Assembly (NCBI GenBank): GCA_051201675.1
Contig: CP179212.1
Coordinates: forward strand, 2,542,001 to 2,606,000
Direction of reading: 5' to 3'
DNA length: 64,000 nt
From: HTCC2207 sp002685195
Lineage (GTDB): Bacteria; Pseudomonadota; Gammaproteobacteria; Pseudomonadales; Porticoccaceae
The notes under the pieces were generated by a model. It did no database searches, was not told the origin of the DNA, and saw only the letters and a program-made list of their open reading frames with translations. Shown one piece after another: positions 19,238 through 28,663 of this stretch; the first letter of the stretch is position 1; the number at the start of each line of letters is the position of its first letter. Both the position numbers and the translations under genes were made by a program.

Positions 19238-21283
19238 ATGGCACAAAGTAATTTGACTGACTTTAATACCAACACAAATTCGATTGTCTACTTGCGAATT
19301 TTGATCTCTCTAACATTCCTTATAATGCTGTGTTGTTTAATTTTATTTCTGGCCAGATTAGGAACATGGTTTGCCTATGCGCAGCCAGAAAGTATTAGCC
19401 AAAGCACTGATCTTTGGCGAGCGCTTTGGACGGGCTTTCGTTTTGATTTAGCTATCTTAATTAGACTTGCCATACTTGGAATACTCGCCGGCATCGTTTG
19501 TATTCCCATGCCATTCCCCCTAGCAAAAATTATATGGGTATTAAACTACCTCCTTGGTGGGTTAATCATTATTTTAGTTATCTGGTTAGCCATGGCTAAC
19601 TTCTCATACATTGGCTTTTTTAATCGGCCGATCGATAGTTTTGCCTTTAGCGGTATGAACTATGGTGCAGAAACTATATGGCCTACGGTAACCAGTATTG
19701 AAGCTTTTGAATTAAGAGTAGGTTTATGCATTGTCGTTACCTGGGTGTCTTTTTGGCTGTGTCTCCGAGTAACTAAGAAAGTAACGAGGATATTAAAGAC
19801 TATTAAAATGGGGAAACTGTCTTTCATCACATTCGCTATTTTTATTCCCCTCGTGATCATCTCTATACTGGGGAGGGGGTCTGTATCGACATTCCCCCTA
19901 TCCTATCGACATCTTGTAGTTTCCTCTGAGACAGCAATCAACAATCTCGTTCCTAATGGAATCATCGCACTTTATTATGGATACAAGGAATTTAAAGAAT
20001 CAAAAAGGATCGAGCCTGCTACTGATCTGGAAGGCCGTAACCTATTTGAGGCCTTTTATGGCTATCCGGCGACAGATGACGACTTGTTCCCACAATTTTT
20101 TACGCGCACCAAGCAGTCAATATTTCTGGAAGAAAACCCACCCCATGTAGTCCTTAACTTAGTTGAGAGTATGGCCAACACACTGTTAAGTACAGATTTT
20201 AGTGGTGACATTAATCTCGCAGGAGAACTGCAAAAACATCTCAAAGAAGACTATTATTTTGATCGATTTTTACCAGCCCATGATGATACACAAAAATCGT
20301 TAGTGAGTTTGCTAGTGAATACAGAATATAGCGCTATTAGTCACTCTAGGCATCAGACTGTTCCACTTAAAACTTCGGCCGCAAGAGTATTTAAGAATGC
20401 GGGATACAAAACCGTCTTTGTGTACGCTGGTTTTGAGGGTTTGTCTAATCGCAGTAAATACTTTAAAACCCAGGGCTTTGATGTGTTTGTTGGGGCACAT
20501 CAACTGGCCGATCTGTACCCAGCAATGCAACCCAGCGTTTGGGGGGGTGAAGATCAATTTGTTTTTGACGAGGTCTACAAGCATCTTGAAAGTCATATTA
20601 AAGGGGAACAACCTTTGTTTATTGTTACCCTAACCGTAACGAACCATCCTCCGTACAATCTTCCTTTACGGGAAACTCTGTCCATTCCTGAAAAGCCTCA
20701 GCAATTACTCGCGCGCTTGCAAGATTTACCTGAAGAGTCACTGGATACCTATCTTTACACAAATGATAAACTCGGACAGTTCATCAGCAAAATCAAAGAT
20801 AGCCCGTTGAAACAAAAAACAATCATTGCAGCAACTGGAGATCATGCTATTCGTGGTATGCGATTTAATGACGAAGAACGTCTTCATGAAATCAGTGTGC
20901 CCTTATACCTTTATATCCCACAAAACTACAAATCGTCTTTTATCCCAGATACTCACCAAGTCGCATCACACAAGGATATTATGCCCACTCTGTATAACAC
21001 TGCTTTATCTCAAGTAGCCTACCCAAATCTTGGCCGTAATCTACTGGATCCAACCACTAAAGATTCAGTTCATAATTTTGCATATCACGCAGACTATTTA
21101 GTTTCTAACGATAAATCCTACCGAAAAAATAATGAGGTTTTGCTGACAGGTAAGATCGTCAAGCCAGATTTTATGCTGACAAAAGATCCTTCTGCCCAGC
21201 CTGAAGAAGTAGGCCATGAACAGTTCTACAGCCAGATCCTTGACTGGCTCACGAGATTCCAGTTATTGCAGTCTTCATCTTAG
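19238..21283 (+). CDS. LtaS/OpgB-like phosphatidylglycerol-dependent phosphotransferase (sulfatase fold)
   Basis: A 681-residue membrane protein. About five hydrophobic helices occupy residues 20-215, followed by an extracytoplasmic sulfatase/alkaline-phosphatase domain (about 280-650). The metal and active-site elements look intact: NLVESMAN, a Thr in DDTQKSL at the nucleophile position, VTNHPPY and TGDHAIRG. Relatives move glycerol phosphate (LtaS, OpgB) or phosphoethanolamine from a phospholipid onto periplasmic glycans, lipid A or core sugar. The substrate here cannot be told. ATG 19238 is used in preference to the TTG just before it. It is divergent from waaA across about 250 bases, which suggests a cell-envelope role. 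Confidence 0.75.
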   Translation: MAQSNLTDFNTNTNSIVYLRILISLTFLIMLCCLILFLARLGTWFAYAQPESISQSTDLWRALWTGFRFDLAILIRLAILGILAGIVCIPMPFPLAKIIWVLNYLLGGLIIILVIWLAMANFSYIGFFNRPIDSFAFSGMNYGAETIWPTVTSIEAFELRVGLCIVVTWVSFWLCLRVTKKVTRILKTIKMGKLSFITFAIFIPLVIISILGRGSVSTFPLSYRHLVVSSETAINNLVPNGIIALYYGYKEFKESKRIEPATDLEGRNLFEAFYGYPATDDDLFPQFFTRTKQSIFLEENPPHVVLNLVESMANTLLSTDFSGDINLAGELQKHLKEDYYFDRFLPAHDDTQKSLVSLLVNTEYSAISHSRHQTVPLKTSAARVFKNAGYKTVFVYAGFEGLSNRSKYFKTQGFDVFVGAHQLADLYPAMQPSVWGGEDQFVFDEVYKHLESHIKGEQPLFIVTLTVTNHPPYNLPLRETLSIPEKPQQLLARLQDLPEESLDTYLYTNDKLGQFISKIKDSPLKQKTIIAATGDHAIRGMRFNDEERLHEISVPLYLYIPQNYKSSFIPDTHQVASHKDIMPTLYNTALSQVAYPNLGRNLLDPTTKDSVHNFAYHADYLVSNDKSYRKNNEVLLTGKIVKPDFMLTKDPSAQPEEVGHEQFYSQILDWLTRFQLLQSSS

Positions 21284-21298
21284 ATTAAACTTTTTATT

Positions 21299-22054
21299 TT
21301 AATGCCAATGATCAGAGATCCATGTTGCCGGTTTGAATCTCCGGTACCATTTTCCGCTGACGCCAATAATGGCCTCGTGGGGGTCTGGTTTACCATGAAA
21401 AACGATTACTCGAGCATCTTCTGGGATTTCAGTATCGCGAGCTATGAAAAACGATAGGGGTTTTAAGCAGTGGCGTTTAAAACTACGGCACCAATGATCA
21501 GGCCAATAAACTAAAGCGTTTTTCTCCATTAAGGCAGAAGAAAGATACTCTTGCTCATTACGGTGGCGCGCTTTAATCTCTTCAAAAGATGCCTCAAACT
21601 CAGATAGAATTTCAGGGTGAGCGCCCACTTCAAAACGATAGACTGAGGAGTTGCCGGTGCCATCTTGTTTAATCCAATCTTTAATAATCATTACTTCACC
21701 AGGGTAATCAAAGAGATCATCGAGGCTACCTGTAATAATAAGGTCAAGATCTAAACAGAGCACTTTCCCTTTCAAATCATAAAGCTCTTCTGCAAAAACT
21801 GCGAGCTTGTTCCAGCCTCGCTCAGGTCCACCGAGGTCAACAGATAACTCAGGTAATGGAAAAGATTCAATATTTTCACCCAGTCCGACGCTGTCCTCAG
21901 TGAGGCAGATAAATCGGAAGGGGCGCTGCATATTTCGCGCAACCATAGAGTAAAGACGATTGACGTAATCAGCGGGATACTTGTTGCCCCACTTCATACA
22001 CAGCACATTGACTAAGTCATTTGTCGCCAGGTTAGAATGATGATCTTCACCCAT
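21299..22054 (-). CDS. Glycosyltransferase-like protein
   Basis: A soluble protein of about 251 residues. Recognisable parts are an opening VLCMKWGNKYPADYVNRLY, a nucleotide-sugar type DxD motif in CLDLDLIITGSLDDLF near residue 100, and a C-terminal VIVFHGKPDPHE. The pattern resembles small GT-A glycosyltransferases of the capsule or LPS kind. The frame is open to a TTG at 22120, which would overlap ilvE by 25 bases; the ATG at 22054 is the better start, although no clear Shine-Dalgarno is seen. It follows ilvE by 41 bases and converges with the LtaS-like gene. The acceptor sugar is unknown. Confidence 0.6.
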   Translation of the reverse strand: MGEDHHSNLATNDLVNVLCMKWGNKYPADYVNRLYSMVARNMQRPFRFICLTEDSVGLGENIESFPLPELSVDLGGPERGWNKLAVFAEELYDLKGKVLCLDLDLIITGSLDDLFDYPGEVMIIKDWIKQDGTGNSSVYRFEVGAHPEILSEFEASFEEIKARHRNEQEYLSSALMEKNALVYWPDHWCRSFKRHCLKPLSFFIARDTEIPEDARVIVFHGKPDPHEAIIGVSGKWYRRFKPATWISDHWH

Positions 22055-22095
22055 GAGATAGGTACTCGTATTAGTCTGATCTATTGAATTGCAAG

Positions 22096-23025
22096 TTACT
22101 CGGCGACTGGTGCGAGCCAATTAGCATACTTAGCATTCGCGCCACGCACTACGTCAAAATAGGCTGCCTGCAACATTTCTGCCACTGGGCCACGCTTACC
22201 GGAGCCAACTATGCGCCCATCGTATTCTCGAATAGGCACCACTTCTGCCGCAGTACCAGTAAAGAATGCTTCATCACAGATGTACACTTCGTCACGAGTG
22301 ATGCGCTTTTCACGAACTTCAATCCCATGATCAGCCGCCAACTTGAAAATAGTATCACGGGTAATACCATCAAGACATGAGGTTAAATCAGGCGTAAAAA
22401 TAATGCCATCGCGGACCATAAAGAAATTCTCACCACTCCCTTCTGCAACATAGCCTTCATTATCTAACATCATTGCTTCATCACAGCCGGAGTCTAATGC
22501 CTCCCGTAAAGCCAACATCGAGTTCATATAATTGCCGCTAGCCTTGGCTTTACACATCGTAATATTCACATGATGTCTAGTATAGGAGGAAGTACGCACT
22601 TTAATGCCCGCCTCTAATGCCTCAGGGTCCATATATGAAGGCCATTCCCACGCAGCTATACCGACATGCACCTTTAAATCTTTTGCTCTAAGGCCCATTC
22701 CTTCAGAACCCAAAAATACCAACGGTCGAATATAGGCTTCTTTCAGTTTATTAACATTAACCACTGTGCGGTGAGCGGCATTAATTTCATCCTGAGTAAA
22801 TGGCACTTCAATTTGAAGAATTTTTGCCGAATTAAACAGTCGCCTGGTATGGTCTTTAAGACGATATATACAAGTGCCGGTGTTATTGTTGTGATAGGCT
22901 CGAACCCCTTCAAAGACGGACAAACCATAGTGTAGTGAGTGCGTCAGAAAGTGGGTTTGCGCATCGCGCCAATCCACGAGTTTGCCATCCATCCAAATAA
23001 AGCCATCGCGGTCTGCAAACGACAT
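22096..23025 (-). CDS. ilvE: Branched-chain amino acid aminotransferase
   Basis: A 309-residue PLP-dependent class IV aminotransferase that performs the last step of Val, Leu and Ile synthesis with glutamate. Visible: HSLHYGLSVFEGVRAY near residue 32, the PLP-lysine region MCKAKASGNYMNS near 160, DEAMMLDNEGYVAEGSGEN near 185 and the FTGTAAEVVPI phosphate loop. ATG 23025 follows AGAGGTAGGAATTG; a TTG at 23028 is ignored. The biosynthetic partner ilvD lies 1.7 kb away across argA, so branched-chain synthesis genes flank an arginine gene. Confidence 0.94.
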   Translation of the reverse strand: MSFADRDGFIWMDGKLVDWRDAQTHFLTHSLHYGLSVFEGVRAYHNNNTGTCIYRLKDHTRRLFNSAKILQIEVPFTQDEINAAHRTVVNVNKLKEAYIRPLVFLGSEGMGLRAKDLKVHVGIAAWEWPSYMDPEALEAGIKVRTSSYTRHHVNITMCKAKASGNYMNSMLALREALDSGCDEAMMLDNEGYVAEGSGENFFMVRDGIIFTPDLTSCLDGITRDTIFKLAADHGIEVREKRITRDEVYICDEAFFTGTAAEVVPIREYDGRIVGSGKRGPVAEMLQAAYFDVVRGANAKYANWLAPVAE

Positions 23026-23348
23026 CAATTCCTACCTCTCTCAATAATAATTGCTGGTTAATCTCGGCGCGGAGTATAGCACTCTGCGCTTTCAACTTGG
23101 GCCTGTTGTTACGATCCTGTCTCTAAATCAAATTGAACCATAAATTCAATGCTGGTGGTAGCATGGTTGGGCGCCCAAATAATCAATCATTGCTATTTAT
23201 CGTGCACTACAGAGATTTTATTGCTCGAAACCTTGCTTCAACCTATCAATCACAATAATTATGAGTTTTTTACCTAAAATCACCGTTATAACTGGTACAA
23301 ATCACACTTTATATGAACTTATTGGCTCCTGTTGATTATAATTGCGCC
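23026..23348. promoter_or_regulatory. Divergent control region ilvE/argA with two palindromes
   Basis: A 323-base AT-rich spacer between the divergent ilvE and argA genes. It has a perfect 12-base palindrome TTGGGCGCCCAA at 23167-23178 and an inverted repeat ATTGAA-N7-TTCAAT at 23132-23150. The second resembles an ArgR half-site pair (TGAAT and ATTCA) but is one base too widely spaced. Both lie centrally, where they could act on either gene. No coding frame is supported here and no -35/-10 pair is convincing. That these are operators is inference. Confidence 0.35.
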
Positions 23349-24653
23349 ATGAATACACACAACTACGTCAACTTTTTTAGGCAAACGTCTCCTTACATCC
23401 ATGCTCATCGTGGAAAAACCTTTGTCATTGCTATATCTGGTGAATCCATTTTGGCGCCTAATTTTCACAGTATGATTCATGATATCGCGCTGTTGCAGAG
23501 CTTAGGCATGCGAGTGGTACTGGTTCATGGTGCGCGGCCACAAATTAATGAGCGCCTTCATCTTTCTGGAATAACTCCTCTATTTGAACAGCACATTCGT
23601 GTAACTGACAGTGACACCATGCAGTGCGTGAAGGAATCTGTTGGCTGTACTCGACTAATAATAGAAACCGAGCTTTCTATGGGGCTGCCAAACTCACCCA
23701 TGCATGGATCACATATTCGAGTGATCGGTGGTAATTTTATCACTGCCAAACCAGTCGGTATTCAAGAGGGCATTGATTTTCAGCGGGCGGGACAAATTAG
23801 GCGAGTGGACAGTGAGGCGATCAACTATCAGCTTCAAAGTGGCGCGTTAGTCTTAGTCTCACCAATTGGCTTCTCTCCTACAGGCGAATCATTCAACTTA
23901 AGCTATCAGGATGTCGCTACGAAAATTGCAATTGATCTTACAGCGGAAAAATTGATTTTAATTAGTCAGCCTAGTGGGGTTGTCGATGGTGATCAACTAC
24001 TTAGAACATTATCTCTGGCTCAGGTAGCTGAGCTACAGGAAACCACAAAAGATCCGCAACAAGCTGAGTTATTGAATGCTGCATCGCTAGCATGCCATGA
24101 GGGTGTTGATCGAGTCCATATGGTTGGCTATGAGGAAGATGGAGCGCTACTAGCCGAATTATTTACCCGAGAAGGTAGCGGCACGCTAATTATGAAAGAT
24201 TGTGCAGAGGTGATTAGACCTGCGACCATTGAAGACGTAGGAGGGATCCTCAATCTTATTAGCCCACTTGAAGAATCTGGAGTACTGGTAAAGCGATCTA
24301 GAGAGCTATTAGAGAACGAAATCTCACAATTTTCAGTGGTCGTTCACCCTGAGGGGCTGATTATTGGGTGTGCAGCACTTTATCCAACCACCAATAAAGC
24401 GGTGGGCGAACTTGCCTGCGTAGCAATTCATGAAGAGTTTCATGGACATGGTATTGGCGCTCGCCTTCTAGAGAAAGTCGAATATGATAGTAAGGCTACT
24501 GGTATTTCAAACTTACTGGCAATGACGACAAAAACTGCCCACTGGTTTATAGAACGAGGATTTGTTGAAGTCAAAGTAAGTGATCTGCCAGAAAATAAGC
24601 AGTCTATGTATAATTATCGCCGTAATGCGCGAATTTTTAGTAAAACACTTTAA
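23349..24653 (+). CDS. argA: N-acetylglutamate synthase (amino-acid kinase fold plus GNAT)
   Basis: A 434-residue first enzyme of arginine synthesis, acetylating glutamate with acetyl-CoA. The N-terminal amino-acid-kinase domain (about 1-285) begins YVNFFRQTSPYIHAHRGKTFV, close to E. coli ArgA, with VLVHGARPQI near residue 65. The C-terminal GNAT domain (about 295-430) carries EEFHGHGIGARLL, the acetyl-CoA loop. The open frame allows an ATG at 23313, but 23349 aligns with the family start. In enterics ArgA is feedback-inhibited by arginine. argB lies elsewhere in the window, so arginine genes are scattered, as in Pseudomonas. Confidence 0.93.
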   Translation: MNTHNYVNFFRQTSPYIHAHRGKTFVIAISGESILAPNFHSMIHDIALLQSLGMRVVLVHGARPQINERLHLSGITPLFEQHIRVTDSDTMQCVKESVGCTRLIIETELSMGLPNSPMHGSHIRVIGGNFITAKPVGIQEGIDFQRAGQIRRVDSEAINYQLQSGALVLVSPIGFSPTGESFNLSYQDVATKIAIDLTAEKLILISQPSGVVDGDQLLRTLSLAQVAELQETTKDPQQAELLNAASLACHEGVDRVHMVGYEEDGALLAELFTREGSGTLIMKDCAEVIRPATIEDVGGILNLISPLEESGVLVKRSRELLENEISQFSVVVHPEGLIIGCAALYPTTNKAVGELACVAIHEEFHGHGIGARLLEKVEYDSKATGISNLLAMTTKTAHWFIERGFVEVKVSDLPENKQSMYNYRRNARIFSKTL

Positions 24654-24723
24654 CGATCAACTGCGGCTCAAGTAACTCGCACCGTTATGATTAATTCAGA
24701 ATAAAACAGCATGAGAATTTAAT

Positions 24724-26556
24724 ATGCCCAAGTATCGCTCACATACTACTACCCAAGGTCGGAACATGGCGGGCGCTCGAGCGCTATGGCGTGCCACGGG
24801 CATGAAGGATGATGACTTCAACAAACCTATGATTGCCATCGCAAATTCCTACACCCAATTTGTCCCTGGTCATGTTCACTTAAAAGATATGGGCGATCTT
24901 GTCGCGGGAGAAGTCGCCAAGGCAGGTGGTATTGCTAGAGAATTCCATACGATTGCCGTTGATGACGGCATTGCTATGGGCCACGACGGCATGCTTTACT
25001 CGCTTCCGTCTAGGGATGTGATTGCCGACTCAGTTGAATATATGGTGAATGCCCATTGTGCCGATGCTCTGGTTTGTATATCCAACTGTGACAAAATTAC
25101 CCCCGGAATGCTGATGGCCGCTATGCGTCTAAATATTCCGACTATTTTTGTTTCAGGTGGGCCCATGGAAGCAGGTAAGACCAAGCTGGCTGATCATAAT
25201 CTAGATCTTGTTGACGCCATGGTTATCGCTGTGGATGACACTGCCAGTGACGAGAAAGTTGCTGAATATGAGCGCTCCGCCTGTCCCACCTGTGGCTCCT
25301 GCTCAGGTATGTTTACTGCGAACTCAATGAACTGTCTGACTGAAGCTCTAGGGTTATCTCTCCCAGGTAATGGATCGGTTTTGGCTACGCACTCTGATCG
25401 ACGGGGACTATTCCTAGAAGCGGGTAGAACTATCGTCAAATTAGCCAAACAGCATTACGAAAACGACGATTATTCCGTGCTCCCCCGCTCGATTGCAAAT
25501 TTCCGAGCTTTTGAGAATGCTATGACCTTGGATATATGCATGGGGGGTTCCACTAACACTATTCTACACTTATTGGCCGCAGTCCAAGAAGCAGGAATTG
25601 ACTTTGATCTTTCGAATATTGACAAGCTTTCTCGAGTTGTTCCACAACTGTGTAAAGTTGCCCCCAACACACCGGAATACCACATGGAGGATGTACATCG
25701 TGCTGGCGGTATTATGGGGATTCTGGCCGAACTGGATCGAGCTGGATTAATTCATGGGGATTTACCTACCGTTCACTCTCCAACCATGAAACAAGCTCTC
25801 GAAAAATGGGATGTGGCTGGAAGACCCAGTGAGGAAGTAAAAACATTCTATAAAGCCGGCCCTGCAGGAATACCTACACAAACAGCATTTAGTCAAAGTA
25901 CTCGATGGCCTTCGGTTGATGCGGATCGAGAGAACGGTTGTATTAGAAATCTTGAGAATGCATTTAGCTTAGAAGGGGGTCTGGCCGTTCTCACTGGAAA
26001 TCTTGCACCTGATGGTTGTGTTGTAAAAACCTCTGGGGTAGATGAATCCATTCATGTTTTTGAGGGCCCTGCTTTTATTACCGAGAGCCAAGATGCAGCG
26101 GTTGCAGCAATTTTGAATGATGAAGTAGTAGCAGGTGATGTCGTTATAGTCCGCTACGAGGGACCTCGTGGTGGGCCTGGAATGCAAGAAATGCTTTATC
26201 CCACGAGTTATATTAAATCAAAAAACCTTGGTAAGGCATGTGCGCTTATCACTGATGGCCGCTTTTCTGGAGGAACCTCGGGGTTATCAATAGGCCATGT
26301 TTCACCTGAAGCAGGTGCGGGTGGTAACATTGGTTTAATTAAAAATGGCGATAGAATTAAAATTGATATCCCCAACCGAACTATAGATGTCTTAGTATCT
26401 GACGAAGAGCTAAACCAACGGCGCGGTGCACAAAATAAGATTGGTTGGACACCTTTAGAGGATCGGCCAAGAAAGGTCACGGCCGCTCTTAAAGCCTATG
26501 CCAAGCTCGCCACTAGCGCAGACAAAGGGGCTGTGAGAGATCTCTCTCAACTCTAA
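24724..26556 (+). CDS. ilvD: Dihydroxy-acid dehydratase
   Basis: A 610-residue iron-sulfur enzyme converting 2,3-dihydroxy-3-methylbutanoate/pentanoate to 2-oxo acids for valine, leucine and isoleucine synthesis. The iron-sulfur ligands are visible in CISNCDKITPGM (Cys122) and CPTCGSCSGM (residues 187-196). PGHVHLKDMG, LDICMGGSTNTILHL and GRFSGGTSGLSIGHVSPEA are further signatures. The start follows a weak GAGA 9 bases upstream. It ends 28 bases before a strong bidirectional terminator. No leader peptide rich in branched-chain residues fits in the 70 bases upstream. Confidence 0.96.
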   Translation: MPKYRSHTTTQGRNMAGARALWRATGMKDDDFNKPMIAIANSYTQFVPGHVHLKDMGDLVAGEVAKAGGIAREFHTIAVDDGIAMGHDGMLYSLPSRDVIADSVEYMVNAHCADALVCISNCDKITPGMLMAAMRLNIPTIFVSGGPMEAGKTKLADHNLDLVDAMVIAVDDTASDEKVAEYERSACPTCGSCSGMFTANSMNCLTEALGLSLPGNGSVLATHSDRRGLFLEAGRTIVKLAKQHYENDDYSVLPRSIANFRAFENAMTLDICMGGSTNTILHLLAAVQEAGIDFDLSNIDKLSRVVPQLCKVAPNTPEYHMEDVHRAGGIMGILAELDRAGLIHGDLPTVHSPTMKQALEKWDVAGRPSEEVKTFYKAGPAGIPTQTAFSQSTRWPSVDADRENGCIRNLENAFSLEGGLAVLTGNLAPDGCVVKTSGVDESIHVFEGPAFITESQDAAVAAILNDEVVAGDVVIVRYEGPRGGPGMQEMLYPTSYIKSKNLGKACALITDGRFSGGTSGLSIGHVSPEAGAGGNIGLIKNGDRIKIDIPNRTIDVLVSDEELNQRRGAQNKIGWTPLEDRPRKVTAALKAYAKLATSADKGAVRDLSQL

Positions 26557-26584
26557 GCCCGAGAAATTTTAATTAACGAGTTGC

Positions 26585-26617
26585 AAAAAAAAGCCCAGTA
26601 AAACTGGGCTTTTTTTT
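26585..26617. terminator. Bidirectional intrinsic terminator (ilvD / TPR gene)
   Basis: A run of A, then GCCCAGT (26593-26599), a three-base AAA loop, ACTGGGC (26603-26609) and a run of T. The 7-bp GC-rich stem flanked by A and T tracts works on both strands, which fits its place between the convergent ilvD stop (26556) and the stop of the TonB operon's last gene (26632). Confidence 0.92.
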
Positions 26618-26631
26618 GGGATTGTTTTAAT

Positions 26632-28038
26632 TTAAGCCTTACTGCAATTAGGCACTGTTGCGCCCACATCGCGAAGCCTCTGCAATCGGTCACCCTCATA
26701 ATTTGCGAACTTAATCCACTGCTTTGGGAAACGCTTCTTCTTTTTAGTCTCAGCGGCCTTGACTGCCTTATTGAACACCTTAACTGCGTCTTTGTAACAG
26801 TGGAGGTTAATCAGCGCACTACCCATTTTATTGTAGTTTGAGGCCGTATTTTTGCCTACTCCTTTCTTCTCAGCCTTAACCGAAGCGCGGTACGCTTTTT
26901 TGTCTTGACCAAGATCGAGATATATAGATGCAATTCGATACTGTAGCTCGCCTGTGTCAGACAGCTTAGATGCCCCTTCAAATGCCTTCAGTGCTCTAGG
27001 TAAGTTTTGAGCCTGAAGCCAAGCCTGGCCAAGTACCTCAAGATTCTTGGCACTTACTTCAATAATCTCGTCTTTCATGCCCTTTTCAATAATCTTCGCC
27101 GCTCGAAATGGTACTTCAGCACCAAGATACATATACGCCATGCTCATTACATCTGTTTCGGAGGATAACTCTCCATTAAGATAAACGACGTCGTAAGCAA
27201 CTAACTGATCTATGTCTCGTTCCTTTGATCCATACATACCACCTAGCTGCTTCCAGTAGGTCCATTTTGGATAGTGCTTAACTAATTTCTCAAGAAGAGA
27301 AGTGACCTTTTCTAAGTTATCTCTGTCGTAGTAAATGGGAACTTGAAGTTGCCAAAATCCTTGTTTAGGAATTTCACCTTTGGCTTCCGCTTCAGAGATA
27401 CCAATATCAGCCATCTTAAGCGCTTCGTCTTTACGTTCTAAAATACTATACAGTTGAGCCATCATCAGCCGTTGTTGCGCGCCAATAATAAATGCTTTTT
27501 CCGCCCACAGTTCAAACTGACGTATAGCGAGTCCGTATTGCTCAGTCGCGGCATAAAATTGCCCTAAAGTGAGACGAGTATCAAGTCTAAACTCCTCCTC
27601 AGCACCTTCACTCTCTACTATTTTTTTGTAATAGCGGATAGCAGCAGGGAGATCATCCAAAGAATAGCTTGCATAGGCTTGCAGATTCCAGACCCGAGTT
27701 AATTCGTAAGGAGATGAACAAAGTTTCTCCCGAGCCTCAATATTACTGAGCATATTTTTAGCTTCGGTCCATAGCCCTGAAACGTCAGTTTTTTCATCTG
27801 CTGCAGTGGCAAGAGTGATCGGCCCTTTCTCTCCCTGAAGCTTATCTAGCGCCTTTGCGCAGGATTTACCGACTGACGCGCGCTTTCGCGTTTTTACATC
27901 CTTATACTTCGGAACTTTCTTTTCTTCTGCCGCCATCACTGATGATGCAAAAACTGAGTCCGGTGACACAACAGTCGCAACTGAGGGCAACAAAAGTAAA
28001 GCCCCAACTACAGCTAGAAGTCGTAATTTATTAGACAT
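26632..28038 (-). CDS. Exported TPR-repeat protein of TonB2-type operon
   Basis: A 468-residue protein with an N-terminal hydrophobic signal (LLAVVGALLLLPSVATVV) and a cleavage region near VMAAEEKK. The rest is helical, with tetratricopeptide-like repeats such as YASYSLDDLPAAIRYYKKIV, LGQAWLQAQNLPRALKAFEGAS and MGSALINLHCYKDAVKVFNKAV. TPR arrays bind partner proteins. It is the last gene of the six-gene DUF3450/ExbB/ExbD/TonB operon, 10 bases after tonB, so it is probably a periplasmic scaffold for that energy-transduction complex. The role is inferred from position; similar TPR genes accompany TonB2-like clusters in Vibrio and other marine gammaproteobacteria. Confidence 0.8.
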   Translation of the reverse strand: MSNKLRLLAVVGALLLLPSVATVVSPDSVFASSVMAAEEKKVPKYKDVKTRKRASVGKSCAKALDKLQGEKGPITLATAADEKTDVSGLWTEAKNMLSNIEAREKLCSSPYELTRVWNLQAYASYSLDDLPAAIRYYKKIVESEGAEEEFRLDTRLTLGQFYAATEQYGLAIRQFELWAEKAFIIGAQQRLMMAQLYSILERKDEALKMADIGISEAEAKGEIPKQGFWQLQVPIYYDRDNLEKVTSLLEKLVKHYPKWTYWKQLGGMYGSKERDIDQLVAYDVVYLNGELSSETDVMSMAYMYLGAEVPFRAAKIIEKGMKDEIIEVSAKNLEVLGQAWLQAQNLPRALKAFEGASKLSDTGELQYRIASIYLDLGQDKKAYRASVKAEKKGVGKNTASNYNKMGSALINLHCYKDAVKVFNKAVKAAETKKKKRFPKQWIKFANYEGDRLQRLRDVGATVPNCSKA

Positions 28039-28048
28039 TTATAACTCC

Positions 28049-28654
28049 TTATTTAGCCATATTGAAGGAAAATTTATATAACACGCCAGGTACTTCTTGA
28101 CCGACTCCGTCGATTACTCGAGGGTTATATTTTAGCTTTGTTGCCGCCTTGACTGCTGCTCGACCAAATCCCCAGCCTTCGGGTAATTCCTCCAGCAGCT
28201 TCGGATCACGAACTCCACCGGTAGTAGTAATGATAACCTCTACTACAGCATAACCTTCTTTACCCCGAGTTTGCGCTCGTCGCGGATACTGTGGTTGCGG
28301 CACATACACAGGAATAAAATCTGAATCACGTGCAAACGTTCCCATTGAGGCATTAAGACCACCACTGACAACTGGCGCTGCCATACTTACAGCATTGTCC
28401 GGAACCTCAAAATCAATCTTATCTTCTGGGATTTCAGGTGGCGGTGTTTCCGGCTCATCAGGTTTTTTAACGTCGGTTTTTTTGGCATTCTCTGTCAACT
28501 CACGCTCAACGTGCAAGAAATCAGGGATCTTTATGATATCTCCCTCATCCAACTCTTTGCTGCCGGAATCGATTAACTTAAACATCAAGAAAACTAATCC
28601 CAACGTAACCGTTAATCCAAGCGCAGCAGATACTCCAACTCTTAATCCAGTCAT
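28049..28654 (-). CDS. tonB: TonB family energy transducer
   Basis: A 201-residue protein with one N-terminal membrane helix (about residues 8-28), a short proline- and acid-rich linker (KKPDEPETPPPEIPED near 63-80) and a C-terminal TonB domain with YPRRAQTRGKEGYAVVEV, GRAAVKAATKLKYNPRV and VPGVLYKFSFN. TonB spans the periplasm and transmits proton-motive force from ExbBD to outer-membrane receptors. The linker is short, like that of TonB2 types. It sits 9 bases downstream of exbD and 10 upstream of the TPR gene. Confidence 0.9.
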   Translation of the reverse strand: MTGLRVGVSAALGLTVTLGLVFLMFKLIDSGSKELDEGDIIKIPDFLHVERELTENAKKTDVKKPDEPETPPPEIPEDKIDFEVPDNAVSMAAPVVSGGLNASMGTFARDSDFIPVYVPQPQYPRRAQTRGKEGYAVVEVIITTTGGVRDPKLLEELPEGWGFGRAAVKAATKLKYNPRVIDGVGQEVPGVLYKFSFNMAK

Positions 28655-28663
28655 TCTATTAAC

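Noticed and set aside
24654..24723. Attenuator leader peptide before ilvD
   Set aside because: Only about 70 bases are available and no short frame rich in Ile, Val or Leu codons with terminator hairpin is present.
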